Positions 6,153 to 13,178 of a DNA stretch of 13,178 bases are shown here, piece by piece (position 1 is the stretch's first letter; each line of letters begins with the position of its first letter). The notes beneath the pieces are model-generated. The model ran no database searches, was not told the DNA's origin, and worked only from the letters and a program-made list of their open reading frames with translations. The position numbers were made by a program, and so were the translations under genes. Where the stretch lies: NCBI GenBank assembly GCA_002474405.1, contig DLQW01000067.1:4095-17272 (forward strand), written 5' to 3'. Origin of the DNA: Christensenella sp. UBA7597. Lineage in GTDB: Bacteria; Bacillota; Clostridia; Christensenellales; Borkfalkiaceae.

Positions 6153-6210
6153 GACGCGGGAAGTTACTGCAAATCCGAAGAAAAAGCCACTTCGGCAGAT
6201 AATTTCCGTC
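6153..6210 (+). promoter_or_regulatory. Large hairpin in the S10 leader RNA
   Basis: GGAAGTTA (6159-6166) pairs with TAATTTCC (6200-6207), CTG (6167-6169) with CAG (6196-6198), and CCGAAG (6175-6180) with CTTCGG (6190-6195), with an internal loop and a 9-nt terminal loop. GAC/GTC (6153-6155/6208-6210) can extend the base. The fold begins about 28 nt after the expected transcription start and could be a binding site for a ribosomal protein; the ligand is unknown. Confidence 0.55.
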
Positions 6211-6251
6211 GACAATGTGAGGGCTCGACCCTTGCGACTGACCGGGGCTTT

Positions 6252-6292
6252 GCGTGAAAACGCTCGGCTGGAAAAAGAGTGTTTTTTATTTT
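6252..6292 (+). terminator. Terminator-like hairpin (attenuator candidate) in the S10 leader
   Basis: AAAACGCTC (6257-6265) pairs with GAGTGTTTT (6277-6285) with one G-T pair, and the T-run TTTTTT-A-TTTT spans 6282-6292. Overlapping it, GCGT-GAAA-ACGC (6252-6263) forms a hairpin with a GNRA loop that would use up part of the terminator's left arm. The two folds exclude each other, as in attenuators. A minor stem AGGG/CCCT lies just upstream (6220-6232). Confidence 0.55.
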
Positions 6293-6341
6293 GCTCAAAA
6301 CCTCGATACACACGGACGTGTTGACACAGTAATACAAAATC

Positions 6342-6356
6342 TTCTCTGAAAGAGAA
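6342..6356 (+). promoter_or_regulatory. Hairpin just upstream of the rpsJ ribosome binding site
   Basis: TTCTCT-GAA-AGAGAA forms a perfect 6-bp stem, ending four bases before AAGGAG (6361-6366). It may affect ribosome loading on rpsJ; this is inference. Confidence 0.4.
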
Positions 6357-6372
6357 ACATAAGGAGTCAGAA

Positions 6373-6672
6373 ATGGCAGTACAGAAAATCAGAATCAAAT
6401 TGGCGGCTTACGATCACGAGCTCGTAGACGAAGCGGCTTCCCGCATCGTGGAAACGATGAAGAAGAGCGGCGCGAAAATTTCGGGACCGATTCCTCTTCC
6501 CACCGAAAGAGAAATTATCACGATTCTCCGTTCCCCGCACAAATACAAAGATTCCCGCGAACAGTTCGAAATGAGAACGTACAAGAGAATCATCGATATT
6601 TATTCCCCCAACGCGAAACTGCTCGATACCATTCACCTGCCCGCAGGCGTCGATATCAAAATCAAGCTGTAA
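6373..6672 (+). CDS. rpsJ: 30S ribosomal protein S10
   Basis: Small-subunit protein of the 30S head; in bacteria it also works as NusE in transcription antitermination. The 99-residue length is about normal (usually 100-105). The typical stretches [17 protein letters not shown] (near the N-terminus), GPIPLPTE (58-63 region), [19 protein letters not shown] and the C-terminal [11 protein letters not shown] are all present. AAGGAG at 6361-6366 fixes the ATG. It is the first gene of the S10-spc operon. In many Bacillota tuf or other str-operon genes lie immediately upstream; here it is preceded by a 500-bp control region and an unrelated small gene instead. Confidence 0.98.
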   Translation: MAVQKIRIKLAAYDHELVDEAASRIVETMKKSGAKISGPIPLPTEREIITILRSPHKYKDSREQFEMRTYKRIIDIYSPNAKLLDTIHLPAGVDIKIKL

Positions 6673-6700
6673 TCGCGGCGGAACAAGAAACCGACATCGC

Positions 6701-6728
6701 AAAAAAAATACTTCGCAAGCGAGGTATT
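6701..6728. promoter_or_regulatory. Intercistronic hairpin between rpsJ and rplC
   Basis: AATACTTCGC (6707-6716) pairs with GCGAGGTATT (6719-6728), with one G-T pair and a tight loop. On the - strand the stem is directly followed by a run of eight T's (A-run 6701-6708), so it has terminator form for antisense transcription. On the + strand there is no T-run. It lies in the widest gap of the ribosomal protein cluster (88 bp). Confidence 0.5.
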
Positions 6729-6760
6729 AAGAAATATTTTATAAGGAGTGAACTTTATCA

Positions 6761-7396
6761 ATGAATAAAGCAATCATCGGGCGCAAAATCGGAATGACGA
6801 GATTGTTTGCGCAGGACGGGAAAATGATTCCCGTAACGGTAGTGGAGGCAGGTCCCTGCCCCGTAGTGCAGGTAAAAACCACGGAGCACGACGGCTATGC
6901 GGCTTTGAAGCTCGGCTTCATCGAAACCAGCGAAAAGGCGCTTACGAAGCCTGAACTCGGACAGTTCAAAAAAGCCAACGTGAAACCCTGCAAAGTGCTC
7001 AAAGAAATCAGAGTAGACAACGCGGAAAGCTTCAAAGTGGGCGACGAGCTCAAAGCGGACGTGTTTGCTGCAGGCGACAAGGTAGACGTTTCCGGCGTTA
7101 CGAAAGGGCACGGCTATACGGGCGTTATCAAGAGATGGAATCAGCAGCGTCTGAAGGAAACGCACGGCGTAGGCCCCGTACACAGAGAACCGGGTTCCAT
7201 GGGCGCCAACTCTTCGCCTTCCAGAGTATTCAAGCTGAAGCACCTCGCCGGTCAGTACGGTGTAGAGAACGTTACGATTCAGAACCTTGAAATCGTAAAA
7301 GTAGATCTGGCGAGAAACGTTCTTCTCATCAAAGGCGCGATTCCCGGCGTGAAAGGCAGCATCGTTACCGTCGGCAGCAGCGTGAAGAGCAAATAA
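6761..7396 (+). CDS. rplC: 50S ribosomal protein L3
   Basis: Large-subunit protein that binds 23S rRNA near its 3' end, starts assembly and reaches toward the peptidyl transferase centre. The 211 residues are the normal length. The N-terminal IIGRKIGMTRLF and the loop region with THGVGPVHREPGSMGA, RVFKLKHLAGQYG and VTIQNLEIVKVD are family hallmarks. The loop reads PSRVFK where I recall PGRVFK as more common. AAGGAG (6743-6748) precedes the ATG by 12 bases, longer than elsewhere in the operon; no better start is visible. rplD follows 12 bases later. Confidence 0.98.
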   Translation: MNKAIIGRKIGMTRLFAQDGKMIPVTVVEAGPCPVVQVKTTEHDGYAALKLGFIETSEKALTKPELGQFKKANVKPCKVLKEIRVDNAESFKVGDELKADVFAAGDKVDVSGVTKGHGYTGVIKRWNQQRLKETHGVGPVHREPGSMGANSSPSRVFKLKHLAGQYGVENVTIQNLEIVKVDLARNVLLIKGAIPGVKGSIVTVGSSVKSK

Positions 7397-7408
7397 GGAG
7401 AAAAGACA

Positions 7409-8029
7409 ATGACCGGAATTAAAGTATATAATATGAAAGGTGCGGTTGTCGGCGAAATGGAGCTCAGCGACAGCGTGTTCGGCGCCGAGTACAACGAAAG
7501 CCTGATTCATCAGGCGGTTGTAACTCGTCTTGCCAACGAAAGACAGGGCACGAAGTCCACGCTTACCCGCAGCGAAGTTCGCGGCGGCGGCATCAAACCC
7601 TGGAGACAGAAAGGCACCGGCAGAGCCCGTCAGGGTTCCATCCGCGCTCCGCAGTGGATAAAGGGCGGCGTAGTGTTCGCACCCAAATCCCGCGACTTCT
7701 CTAAGAAGATGAACGTGAAGGCGAAAACGGGCGCATTGCTTTCCGCCGTTTCCAAGAAGCTTGCCGACGGCGAACTTCTTATCGTGGACGAGCTGAAATC
7801 CGAGGGCAAAACCAAAGAGATGGCGGCGTTCGTAAAGGCGATGAACCTTAACAAGAGCGCGCTGCTTGTAATGAGCGAAAAGGACGAGCTCGTGATCCGC
7901 GCGACGAACAATCTTCCCCGCGTATCCACGATGAACGTTGATCTTTTGAACACGTACGACGTTGTGGCGAACGCGAAAGTAGTAATGACGAAAGCCGCCG
8001 CAGAGAAATTTCAGGAGGTATACGCGTAA
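7409..8029 (+). CDS. rplD: 50S ribosomal protein L4
   Basis: Large-subunit protein lining the peptide exit tunnel. In E. coli, L4 also represses its own S10 operon through the leader RNA, which makes it the first candidate ligand for the leader here. It has 206 residues, normal for the family. The conserved tunnel-loop region includes [21 protein letters not shown] and [17 protein letters not shown], followed by the C-terminal Rossmann-like part ([30 protein letters not shown]). AAGGAG (7395-7400) overlaps the rplC stop codon. Its TAA overlaps the ATG of rplW by one base. Confidence 0.98.
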   Translation: MTGIKVYNMKGAVVGEMELSDSVFGAEYNESLIHQAVVTRLANERQGTKSTLTRSEVRGGGIKPWRQKGTGRARQGSIRAPQWIKGGVVFAPKSRDFSKKMNVKAKTGALLSAVSKKLADGELLIVDELKSEGKTKEMAAFVKAMNLNKSALLVMSEKDELVIRATNNLPRVSTMNVDLLNTYDVVANAKVVMTKAAAEKFQEVYA

Positions 8030-8319
8030 TGTTTGCCGAAGACGTAATTTTGAAGCCCGTTCTCACCGAGAAGGGTTATGACGGAATCGCGGATAAGAGA
8101 TACACGTTCTACGTGAAAAACACCGCAAACAAAATCGAAATCAGAAACGCCGTTGAAAAATTGTTCGGCGTGAAGGTTGCCAAAGTAAACACGATCAACT
8201 GCAAAGGCAAGCTGAAGAGAATGGGCAGAAACGAAGGTTACACGCCCGACCGCAAAAAAGCGGTGGTTATCCTCAAAGAGGACAGCAAGCCCATCGAGTT
8301 CTTCAACTCTTTGGCGTAA
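8029..8319 (+). CDS. rplW: 50S ribosomal protein L23
   Basis: Large-subunit protein at the tunnel exit, docking site for trigger factor and the signal recognition particle. The 96-residue length is normal. The conserved segments are [19 protein letters not shown]-like [27 protein letters not shown] and [24 protein letters not shown] (8013-8018) lies inside the end of rplD, and the stop/start overlap TAATG (8027-8031) suggests coupled translation with rplD. Confidence 0.97.
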   Translation: MFAEDVILKPVLTEKGYDGIADKRYTFYVKNTANKIEIRNAVEKLFGVKVAKVNTINCKGKLKRMGRNEGYTPDRKKAVVILKEDSKPIEFFNSLA

Positions 8320-8337
8320 TCGGGGAGGATATAAAAA

Positions 8338-9165
8338 ATGGCTATTAAAACATATAAACCTACCACGCCGTCCCGCCGTTTCATTACGGTTCTGAAAAGA
8401 GAAGAGGTAACGGGCGGTAAACCGGAAAAGTCCTTGATGCACGATCAGCGCCATTCGGGCGGCAGAAACAATCAGGGCAAAATCACTTGCCGCCACATCG
8501 GCGGCGGAAACCGCACGAAATACCGTATCATCGATTTCAAACGCAATAAAGACGACATCCCCGCTACGGTAAAGAGCATCCAGTACGATCCCAACAGAAG
8601 CGCAAACATCGCGCTCATCGCGTATGCGGACGGCGCCAAAGCGTATATCCTCGCTCCCCTCGGCTTAAACGTGGGCGACAAGGTTATGAGCGGCGCGAAA
8701 GCGGATATCAAAGTGGGCAACACCCTTCCGCTTGAAAACATCCCCGTAGGTACCATGGTGCACAACGTAGAGCTTACCCCCGGCAAGGGCGGACAGCTTG
8801 CAAGAAGCGCGGGACTTGCGGCGCAGATCGTAGCTACCGAAGGCAAATACGCCACGCTTCGTCTGCCCAGCGGCGAAATGAGATACGTGCTGTTAAGATG
8901 CCGCGCCACGATCGGTCAGGTGGGCAACGTAGAACACGAAATCGTATCCCTCGGCAAAGCCGGTAAGGCGAGATACCTCGGTCAGCGCCCGGAAGTACGC
9001 GGCGCGGTTATGAACCCCGTAGATCACCCTCACGGCGGCGGCGAAGGCAAGGCACCCGTAGGCCATGCAGGTCCTATGACTCCTTGGGGCAAACCCGCTC
9101 TCGGCTACAAGACGAGAAAGAAGAAGAATGCGACGAACAAGTTCATTCTTAAGAGAATCAACTAA
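8338..9165 (+). CDS. rplB: 50S ribosomal protein L2
   Basis: One of the most conserved large-subunit proteins, needed for subunit joining and peptidyl transferase activity. It has 275 residues, as usual. Characteristic parts are [20 protein letters not shown] (31-50), [17 protein letters not shown], and the C-terminal loop [14 protein letters not shown] (225-238) with the functionally important histidines H230/H232, then [24 protein letters not shown] (8322-8328) marks the ATG. It lies 18 bases after rplW. Confidence 0.99.
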   Translation: MAIKTYKPTTPSRRFITVLKREEVTGGKPEKSLMHDQRHSGGRNNQGKITCRHIGGGNRTKYRIIDFKRNKDDIPATVKSIQYDPNRSANIALIAYADGAKAYILAPLGLNVGDKVMSGAKADIKVGNTLPLENIPVGTMVHNVELTPGKGGQLARSAGLAAQIVATEGKYATLRLPSGEMRYVLLRCRATIGQVGNVEHEIVSLGKAGKARYLGQRPEVRGAVMNPVDHPHGGGEGKAPVGHAGPMTPWGKPALGYKTRKKKNATNKFILKRIN

Positions 9166-9183
9166 TCCGGAGGAGAGAAGAAT

Positions 9184-9462
9184 ATGTCAAGAAGCATAAA
9201 GAAAGGACCTTACGTGGAAGCGAAGCTTTTAAGCCGTATTCAGGCGATGAACGAAGCGAACGAGAAGAAGGTTTTGAAAACTTGGTCGAGAGCGTCCACG
9301 ATCTTCCCCGATATGGTAGGTCATACGATTGCGGTGTACGACGGCAGAAAGCACGTTCCCGTATATATCACGGAAGACATGATCGGCTGCAAGCTCGGCG
9401 AGTTTGCTCCTACGAGAACCTTCCACGGGCACGCCGCTAAGACGTCCACGCCCTCGAAATAA
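9184..9462 (+). CDS. rpsS: 30S ribosomal protein S19
   Basis: Small-subunit head protein that forms a complex with S13 near the A site and contacts the large subunit. The 92 residues match the family, with [12 protein letters not shown] at the N-terminus and the signature [18 protein letters not shown] followed by [24 protein letters not shown] (9169-9176) precedes the ATG by seven bases. It is followed by rplV after 13 bases. Confidence 0.98.
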   Translation: MSRSIKKGPYVEAKLLSRIQAMNEANEKKVLKTWSRASTIFPDMVGHTIAVYDGRKHVPVYITEDMIGCKLGEFAPTRTFHGHAAKTSTPSK

Positions 9463-9475
9463 GGAGAGATGACAA

Positions 9476-9877
9476 ATGGCAACGAATATGAAGAATAAAG
9501 AGCTGAAAGCGGCGGACGTGAAAGCAAAGCGTCCTTACGCGGTGGCTAAATACGTGAGAGTATCCCCGTACAAGGTGAGAACGGTTCTCGCCCTGATTCG
9601 CGGCAAAGATTACAAAGAGGCGAAAGCCACGCTCGAACACATCACCAACGGCAGCGCGCTTGCGGTGAAAAAGGTGCTCGTTTCGGCGGGCGCGAACGCG
9701 GAACATAACTTCGGTATGGACAGAGGCGATCTGTACGTGGCGGAATGTTTTGCGGACGGCGCTACCTCTCTGAAGAGAATGCAGCCCGTATCCAAAGGCA
9801 GAGGGCACGCGATTCTTAAGAGAACCAGCCACATCACGGTTATTTTGGACGTCAAAAAATTGGAAGGAGAATTATAA
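9476..9877 (+). CDS. rplV: 50S ribosomal protein L22 with N-terminal extension
   Basis: Large-subunit protein whose beta-hairpin lines the exit tunnel near L4. The recognisable core starts at about residue 22 ([23 protein letters not shown]) and ends with [18 protein letters not shown]. At 133 residues it is about 20 longer than the usual 110-115, with a Lys/Ala-rich N-terminal addition ([20 protein letters not shown]). AAGGAGA (9461-9466) supports the ATG at 9476; a second in-frame ATG at 9488 is four codons further in. No good site precedes a shorter start. Its TAA overlaps the rpsC start by one base. Confidence 0.95.
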   Translation: MATNMKNKELKAADVKAKRPYAVAKYVRVSPYKVRTVLALIRGKDYKEAKATLEHITNGSALAVKKVLVSAGANAEHNFGMDRGDLYVAECFADGATSLKRMQPVSKGRGHAILKRTSHITVILDVKKLEGEL

Positions 9878-10548
9878 TGGGACAGAAAGTTAATCCTCAC
9901 GGTTTGAGAGTAGGCGTTATCAAGGGTTGGAACACTCAGTGGTACGCGGACAAAAAAGAATTCTCCAAATATCTGAAAGAAGATAACGTAATCCGTACCT
10001 TCCTTAAAAAGAAGTACTATGCGGCGGCGATCAGCAAGATCACCATCGAAAGAGCGGCTACGCGTATCATCGTTACGATTTTCACGGCTCGTCCCGGCGT
10101 CATCATCGGCAAAGCGGGCGCGGAAGTGGAAAACATCAAAAAAGACCTTGCGAAACTTACGGGCGGCAAGGCGGTAAGCGTAAACATCACGGAAGTGAAG
10201 AAGCCCGATTGCGACGCGCAGCTCGTTGCGGAAAGCGTTGCGGCTCAGCTTGAAAAGCGTATGGCGTTCCGCCGTTGCATGAAGCAGGCGATCGGCAGAT
10301 CGATGAGAGCCGGCGTAAAGGGCATCAAGATGATGTGCAGCGGTCGTCTGGACGGCAGAGAAATCGCGGGTAGCGAACACTATCACGAAGGTTCGATTCC
10401 TCTTCAGACGCTCCGTGCAGACATCGATTACGGTTTTGCGGAAGCGCACACCACGTTCGGTATGATCGGCGTAAAGTGCTGGATCTACAAGGGCGAAGTG
10501 CTTAAAACCGCGAAAGCTCCCGCTCAGGCGGAAGGAGGAGCATTATAA
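9877..10548 (+). CDS. rpsC: 30S ribosomal protein S3
   Basis: Small-subunit head protein at the mRNA entry site, with mRNA helicase function shared with S4 and S5. The 223 residues are normal. It begins [18 protein letters not shown], has the KH domain with the GKAG loop (78-81, in [12 protein letters not shown]), and the C-terminal domain with [20 protein letters not shown] and [19 protein letters not shown] (9864-9869) lies in the rplV tail; start and stop overlap as TAATG, suggesting coupling. Confidence 0.98.
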   Translation: MGQKVNPHGLRVGVIKGWNTQWYADKKEFSKYLKEDNVIRTFLKKKYYAAAISKITIERAATRIIVTIFTARPGVIIGKAGAEVENIKKDLAKLTGGKAVSVNITEVKKPDCDAQLVAESVAAQLEKRMAFRRCMKQAIGRSMRAGVKGIKMMCSGRLDGREIAGSEHYHEGSIPLQTLRADIDYGFAEAHTTFGMIGVKCWIYKGEVLKTAKAPAQAEGGAL

Positions 10549-10988
10549 TGTTGATTCCTAAGAGAGTTAAAAGAAGAAAGCAGCATAAAGGCAAGATGAG
10601 AGGCGCCGCTCATAAAGGCAACGTAATCGCTTACGGCGAATACGGTCTGGTAGCGGAAGAATGCGGATGGATCAAATCCAACCAGATCGAAGCCGCCCGT
10701 ATCGCCATGACGAGATTCGTAAAGCGCGGCGGTCAGGTATGGATCGATATCTTCCCTCATAAGCCTATTACGAAGCACCCTGCCGAAGCTCGTATGGGTT
10801 CCGGTAAAGGTAACGTAGAATACTGGGTTGCCGTAGTGAAGCCCGGCAGAGTAATGTTCGAAATGGCGGGCGTTTCCGAAGCGGACGCGAAAGAGGCTAT
10901 GCGCCTTGCCGGCAACAAACTTCCCGTAAAGTGCAAGTTTGTGAAAAAAGAAGTCGCAACCGTAGCGACGGAAGGCGGTGAAGAATAA
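10548..10988 (+). CDS. rplP: 50S ribosomal protein L16
   Basis: Large-subunit protein next to the A-site tRNA and peptidyl transferase centre. The 146 residues are close to the usual 136-145. Hallmarks are [19 protein letters not shown] at the N-terminus, [34 protein letters not shown] and [19 protein letters not shown], which includes the arginine hydroxylated in E. coli (R82 region). GGAGGAG lies in the end of rpsC, and the genes overlap by one base (TAATG). A short Thr/Glu-rich tail follows the core. Confidence 0.98.
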   Translation: MLIPKRVKRRKQHKGKMRGAAHKGNVIAYGEYGLVAEECGWIKSNQIEAARIAMTRFVKRGGQVWIDIFPHKPITKHPAEARMGSGKGNVEYWVAVVKPGRVMFEMAGVSEADAKEAMRLAGNKLPVKCKFVKKEVATVATEGGEE

Positions 10989-11182
10989 TGAAAGCGAAAG
11001 AAGTAAAAGAAATGACGAGCGCCGAACTGACGGCGAAGCTGGCAGAACTGAAAAGCGAGCTTTTCAACCTTCGTTTCCGTCTTGCGTCGGGGCAGCTTGA
11101 AAATCCCGTTTCTATCAGAACCTGCAAGAGAGACATCGCTCGCGTGAACACGGAAATCCGTGCGAGAGAATTGAAGGCGTAA
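10988..11182 (+). CDS. rpmC: 50S ribosomal protein L29
   Basis: Small two-helix protein at the tunnel exit, contacting L23. It has 64 residues with the typical pattern [38 protein letters not shown] and [20 protein letters not shown]. It overlaps the rplP stop codon by one base (TAATG at 10986-10990). The only nearby site is a weak AAGG/GGTG stretch within the rplP end, so reinitiation from rplP is likely. Confidence 0.97.
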   Translation: MKAKEVKEMTSAELTAKLAELKSELFNLRFRLASGQLENPVSIRTCKRDIARVNTEIRARELKA

Positions 11183-11196
11183 CGGAGGGCAAAAAA

Positions 11197-11451
11197 ATGG
11201 AAAGAAATCTCAGAAAAGAAAGAGTCGGCTTAGTGGTATCCGACAAGATGGATAAAACCGTCGTTGTTGAAATCACCGATAAGAGCAAACACCCTCTGTA
11301 CAAAAAGACGATCGTAACCTCTAAGCGTTTAAAGGCGCACGACGAGGAAAATGCCTGCGGCATCGGCGATACGGTGAGAATCGTAGAAACCAGAAAGCTG
11401 AGCAAGGATAAGAACTGGCGCGTTGCCGAGATCGTCGAGAAGGCGAAGTAA
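11197..11451 (+). CDS. rpsQ: 30S ribosomal protein S17
   Basis: Small-subunit primary binding protein for 16S rRNA with an OB fold. At 84 residues it matches the family. Conserved parts include [42 protein letters not shown] and [27 protein letters not shown] (11184-11189) is seven bases before the ATG. It sits 14 bases after rpmC. Confidence 0.98.
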   Translation: MERNLRKERVGLVVSDKMDKTVVVEITDKSKHPLYKKTIVTSKRLKAHDEENACGIGDTVRIVETRKLSKDKNWRVAEIVEKAK

Positions 11452-11471
11452 CGAGGTAAGGAGATAGAATT

Positions 11472-11840
11472 ATGATTCAACCCCAAACAAGACTGAAAGT
11501 AGCGGATAACTCCGGTGCGAAAGAGTTGATGTGTATAAGAGTTATGGGTGGTTCCTTCCGTAAAACCGGCAACATCGGCGACGTCATCGTCGCGTCCGTA
11601 AAGACGGCTACGCCGGGCGGCGCGGTATCGAAAGGCGACGTTGTCAACGCGGTAATCGTGAGAACCACGAGCGGCATCAGAAGAGCAGACGGCACGTACG
11701 TAAGATTCGACGAAAACGCCGCCGTAATCATCGATAAGCAGAAGCAGCCGAAAGGCACCCGTATCTTCGGGCCGATCGCGAGAGAACTGAGAGATAAAGA
11801 TTACATGAAGATCATCTCCCTTGCTCCCGAAGTGCTGTAA
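11472..11840 (+). CDS. rplN: 50S ribosomal protein L14
   Basis: Large-subunit protein at the subunit interface, in bridges to 16S rRNA and the docking site of the silencing factor RsfS. It has exactly 122 residues, the standard length. Typical parts are [45 protein letters not shown] and the C-terminal [26 protein letters not shown] (11458-11463) precedes the ATG. In E. coli this is the first gene of the spc operon; here no promoter is visible in the 20-bp gap, so transcription probably continues from the S10 promoter. Confidence 0.98.
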   Translation: MIQPQTRLKVADNSGAKELMCIRVMGGSFRKTGNIGDVIVASVKTATPGGAVSKGDVVNAVIVRTTSGIRRADGTYVRFDENAAVIIDKQKQPKGTRIFGPIARELRDKDYMKIISLAPEVL

Positions 11841-11859
11841 AGGATTGGAGGATTAAACA

Positions 11860-12285
11860 ATGAACGTAAAATTAAACGATAACGTACTTGTTATTGCCGG
11901 TAAAGATAAAGGCAAACAGGGAAAAGTCCTTGCCACCTCCCCCAAAGCCGATACGGTAACGGTAGAAGGCGTGCGGATGCAGAAGAAGCACGAGAAGGCG
12001 AGAAAAGCGAACGAAACGAGCAAAATCGTAGAAAAAGAAGGCGCGATCAGCGCTTCCAACGTAATGGTTATCTGCCCGGAATGCGGCAAACCCACCAGAG
12101 TGAAGCATCAGATCGTCGACGGAAAGAAAGTGCGCGTATGCAAATGCGGCGCCACGCTCGATAAAGCGTTCGTGAAGAAAACGAAAGCTGCCGCAGCGGC
12201 TGAAACGGAAGCTCCCAAGAAGAGAACGAGAAAGCGCGCGGCGAAAGCGGAAGAGACCAAAACGGAATCTTCTTCGAACGAGTAA
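11860..12285 (+). CDS. rplX: 50S ribosomal protein L24 with zinc-ribbon-like cysteines and long basic tail
   Basis: Large-subunit assembly initiator near the tunnel exit. The KOW motif region is at the N-terminus (LNDNVLVIAGKDKGKQGKVL). The central part ISASNVMVICPECGKPTRV carries C72-x2-C75, and VRVCKCG gives C94 and C96; together they resemble a zinc ribbon, though the second pair is C-x-C where C-x2-C would be expected. At 141 residues it is about 35 longer than the usual 103-105: from about residue 107 a low-complexity Ala/Lys/Glu tail (KKTKAAAAAETEAPKKRTRK and on to SSSNE) is added. GGAGG (11847-11851) supports the start. It lies 19 bases after rplN. Confidence 0.96.
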   Translation: MNVKLNDNVLVIAGKDKGKQGKVLATSPKADTVTVEGVRMQKKHEKARKANETSKIVEKEGAISASNVMVICPECGKPTRVKHQIVDGKKVRVCKCGATLDKAFVKKTKAAAAAETEAPKKRTRKRAAKAEETKTESSSNE

Positions 12286-12299
12286 CGAGGTAGAGCAAA

Positions 12300-12857
12300 A
12301 TGGCAGAAAAGGTATATAAAAACAGAGTAAAGGAAAAGTACGAAAAAGAAGTCGTTCCTTTCCTTATGAAGAAATTCGGCTACAAGTCCGTAATGCAGTG
12401 CCCCCGCCTCGTGAAGATCGTGATCAACACGGGACTCGGCGACATTAAAGACAACGCGAAGTCCATTCAGGTTACGGAAAACGAAATCAAAATGATTTCC
12501 GGTCAGAAGCCCGTACTTACGAAGGCGAAGAAGTCCGTAGCAAACTTCAAGGTGCGCGAAGGACAGACGATCGGCATCAAAGTAACTTTGCGCGGCGACA
12601 GAATGTACGATTTCTACGATAAATTCGTATCGATCGCGCTTCCTCGCTTAAGAGACTTCAGAGGGGTATCCGATAAGGCGTTCGACGGCCGCGGCAATTA
12701 TTCCGTAGGCTTGAAAGAACAGCTTATCTTCCCCGAAATCACTTACGATCAGGTGGAAAAGATCCGCGGCATGGACGTTGCGATCGTAACCACCGCGAAA
12801 ACGGACGAAGAGGCAAGAGAGCTGCTCCGCGCGCTCGGCATGCCGTTCAAGAAGTAA
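12300..12857 (+). CDS. rplE: 50S ribosomal protein L5
   Basis: Large-subunit protein of the central protuberance that binds 5S rRNA and contacts P-site tRNA. It has 185 residues against a usual 179-180. Hallmarks include [54 protein letters not shown], and [11 protein letters not shown] followed by [16 protein letters not shown]. The ribosome binding site is the weaker GAGG (12287-12290), nine bases before the ATG. It follows rplX by 14 bases. Confidence 0.98.
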   Translation: MAEKVYKNRVKEKYEKEVVPFLMKKFGYKSVMQCPRLVKIVINTGLGDIKDNAKSIQVTENEIKMISGQKPVLTKAKKSVANFKVREGQTIGIKVTLRGDRMYDFYDKFVSIALPRLRDFRGVSDKAFDGRGNYSVGLKEQLIFPEITYDQVEKIRGMDVAIVTTAKTDEEARELLRALGMPFKK

Positions 12858-12869
12858 GGAGAGAAGAAA

Positions 12870-13055
12870 ATGGCAAAGAAGTCAATGATAAACAAGCAAC
12901 AGAAAACGCCCAAGTTTTCCACGAGAGCGTACACGCGCTGCACGATCTGCGGAAGACCTCACGCGGTTTTGAGAAAGTATGGCGTTTGCCGTATCTGTTT
13001 CAGAAATCTTGCGTACAAGGGAGAAATTCCCGGCGTTAAGAAGTCGAGTTGGTAA
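12870..13055 (+). CDS. rpsN: 30S ribosomal protein S14, short zinc-binding type
   Basis: Small-subunit head protein. This is the 61-residue zinc-binding (type Z) form, with C24-x2-C27 and C40-x2-C43 in RCTICGRP and GVCRICF. The longer zinc-free form has about 100 residues and is typical of Proteobacteria, so the short form fits Bacillota. The ending [11 protein letters not shown] is typical. AAGGAGAG (12856-12863) begins inside the rplE stop codon. Confidence 0.98.
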   Translation: MAKKSMINKQQKTPKFSTRAYTRCTICGRPHAVLRKYGVCRICFRNLAYKGEIPGVKKSSW

Positions 13056-13071
13056 CACGGAGGAAACGAAT

Positions 13072-13178
13072 ATGACAGATCCCATCGCAGATATGCTTAC
13101 GAGAATCAGAAACGCGATCATCGCCAAAAAAGAAACGGTGGAAGTTCCTTCTTCCGTGATGAAAAAGGCGATTGCCGA
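13072..13178 (+). CDS. rpsH: 30S ribosomal protein S8, N-terminal part (runs off window)
   Basis: The first 35 codons of S8, a primary 16S rRNA-binding protein and, in E. coli, repressor of the spc operon. [15 protein letters not shown] is the typical N-terminus, followed by [18 protein letters not shown] (13059-13063) precedes the ATG by eight bases. The gene position after rpsN is standard. The remaining part (about 95 residues) lies beyond the window end. Confidence 0.97.
   Translation, partial: MTDPIADMLTRIRNAIIAKKETVEVPSSVMKKAIA

Noticed and set aside
6321..6350. TTGACA at 6321-6326 as a second rpsJ promoter
   Set aside because: No acceptable -10 box lies 16-18 bp downstream, and it falls inside the leader of a much better promoter.
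6758..7510. Antisense ORFs opposite the ribosomal protein genes (for example 250 residues here and 279 residues at 9610-10449)
   Set aside because: They lie opposite conserved ribosomal proteins, have no translation signals, and show reverse-frame composition.
1..13178. CRISPR arrays, tRNA or rRNA genes, transposases, phage or defence genes
   Set aside because: None was seen: no regularly spaced repeats with spacers, no tRNA-like fold recognised, and no matching protein motifs.

Overview
The window looks like chromosomal DNA of an anaerobic, probably gut-associated member of the Bacillota (Clostridia; a Christensenellales-like lineage is my best guess). The signs are strong AGGAGG-type ribosome binding sites, near-consensus SigA promoters, a short zinc-type S14 protein (61 aa), Clostridia-style small palindromic repeats ending in GATGAGGGGC, and a rhamnose fermentation cluster. 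No mobile element, tRNA, rRNA or CRISPR array was found.

Region 1 (1-3155, + strand) is an L-rhamnose catabolic operon: the 3' part of rhaB (rhamnulokinase), rhaD (rhamnulose-1-phosphate aldolase) and fucO (lactaldehyde reductase). Together they turn L-rhamnulose into dihydroxyacetone phosphate and 1,2-propanediol. A small palindromic repeat and a hairpin lie between rhaD and fucO. Region 2 (3156-3598) is non-coding: a long imperfect inverted repeat, a second palindromic repeat cluster, and a strong terminator at 3541-3577 that can serve both converging transcription units.

Region 3 (3600-5124, - strand) is a two-gene unit: a six-helix membrane protein of unknown family followed four bases later by a PHP-family phosphoesterase (HisJ-like). 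Its promoter faces a second SigA promoter driving a small unknown gene on the + strand (5367-5708). That gene has an unusual structured leader, and after its TAA stop the same frame stays open for 55 more codons, which look like real protein. It may be a broken gene or a readthrough gene.

Region 4 (5877-6372) is a control region. It has an alternating purine-pyrimidine stretch, a series of A-tracts spaced about 10.1 bp apart (predicted bent DNA), a near-consensus promoter at 6090-6118, and a structured leader of about 250 nt with a terminator-like hairpin and a competing hairpin. Region 5 (6373-13178) is the S10-spc ribosomal protein operon in the standard order: rpsJ, rplC, rplD, rplW, rplB, rpsS, rplV, rpsC, rplP, rpmC, rpsQ, rplN, rplX, rplE, rpsN and the start of rpsH. 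Spacing is tight and four junctions overlap as TAATG.

Most genes here are ordinary. The most interesting parts are the control region before rpsJ and the small unknown gene at 5367 with its leader and in-frame stop. Nothing in the window clearly amounts to a new multi-gene system.
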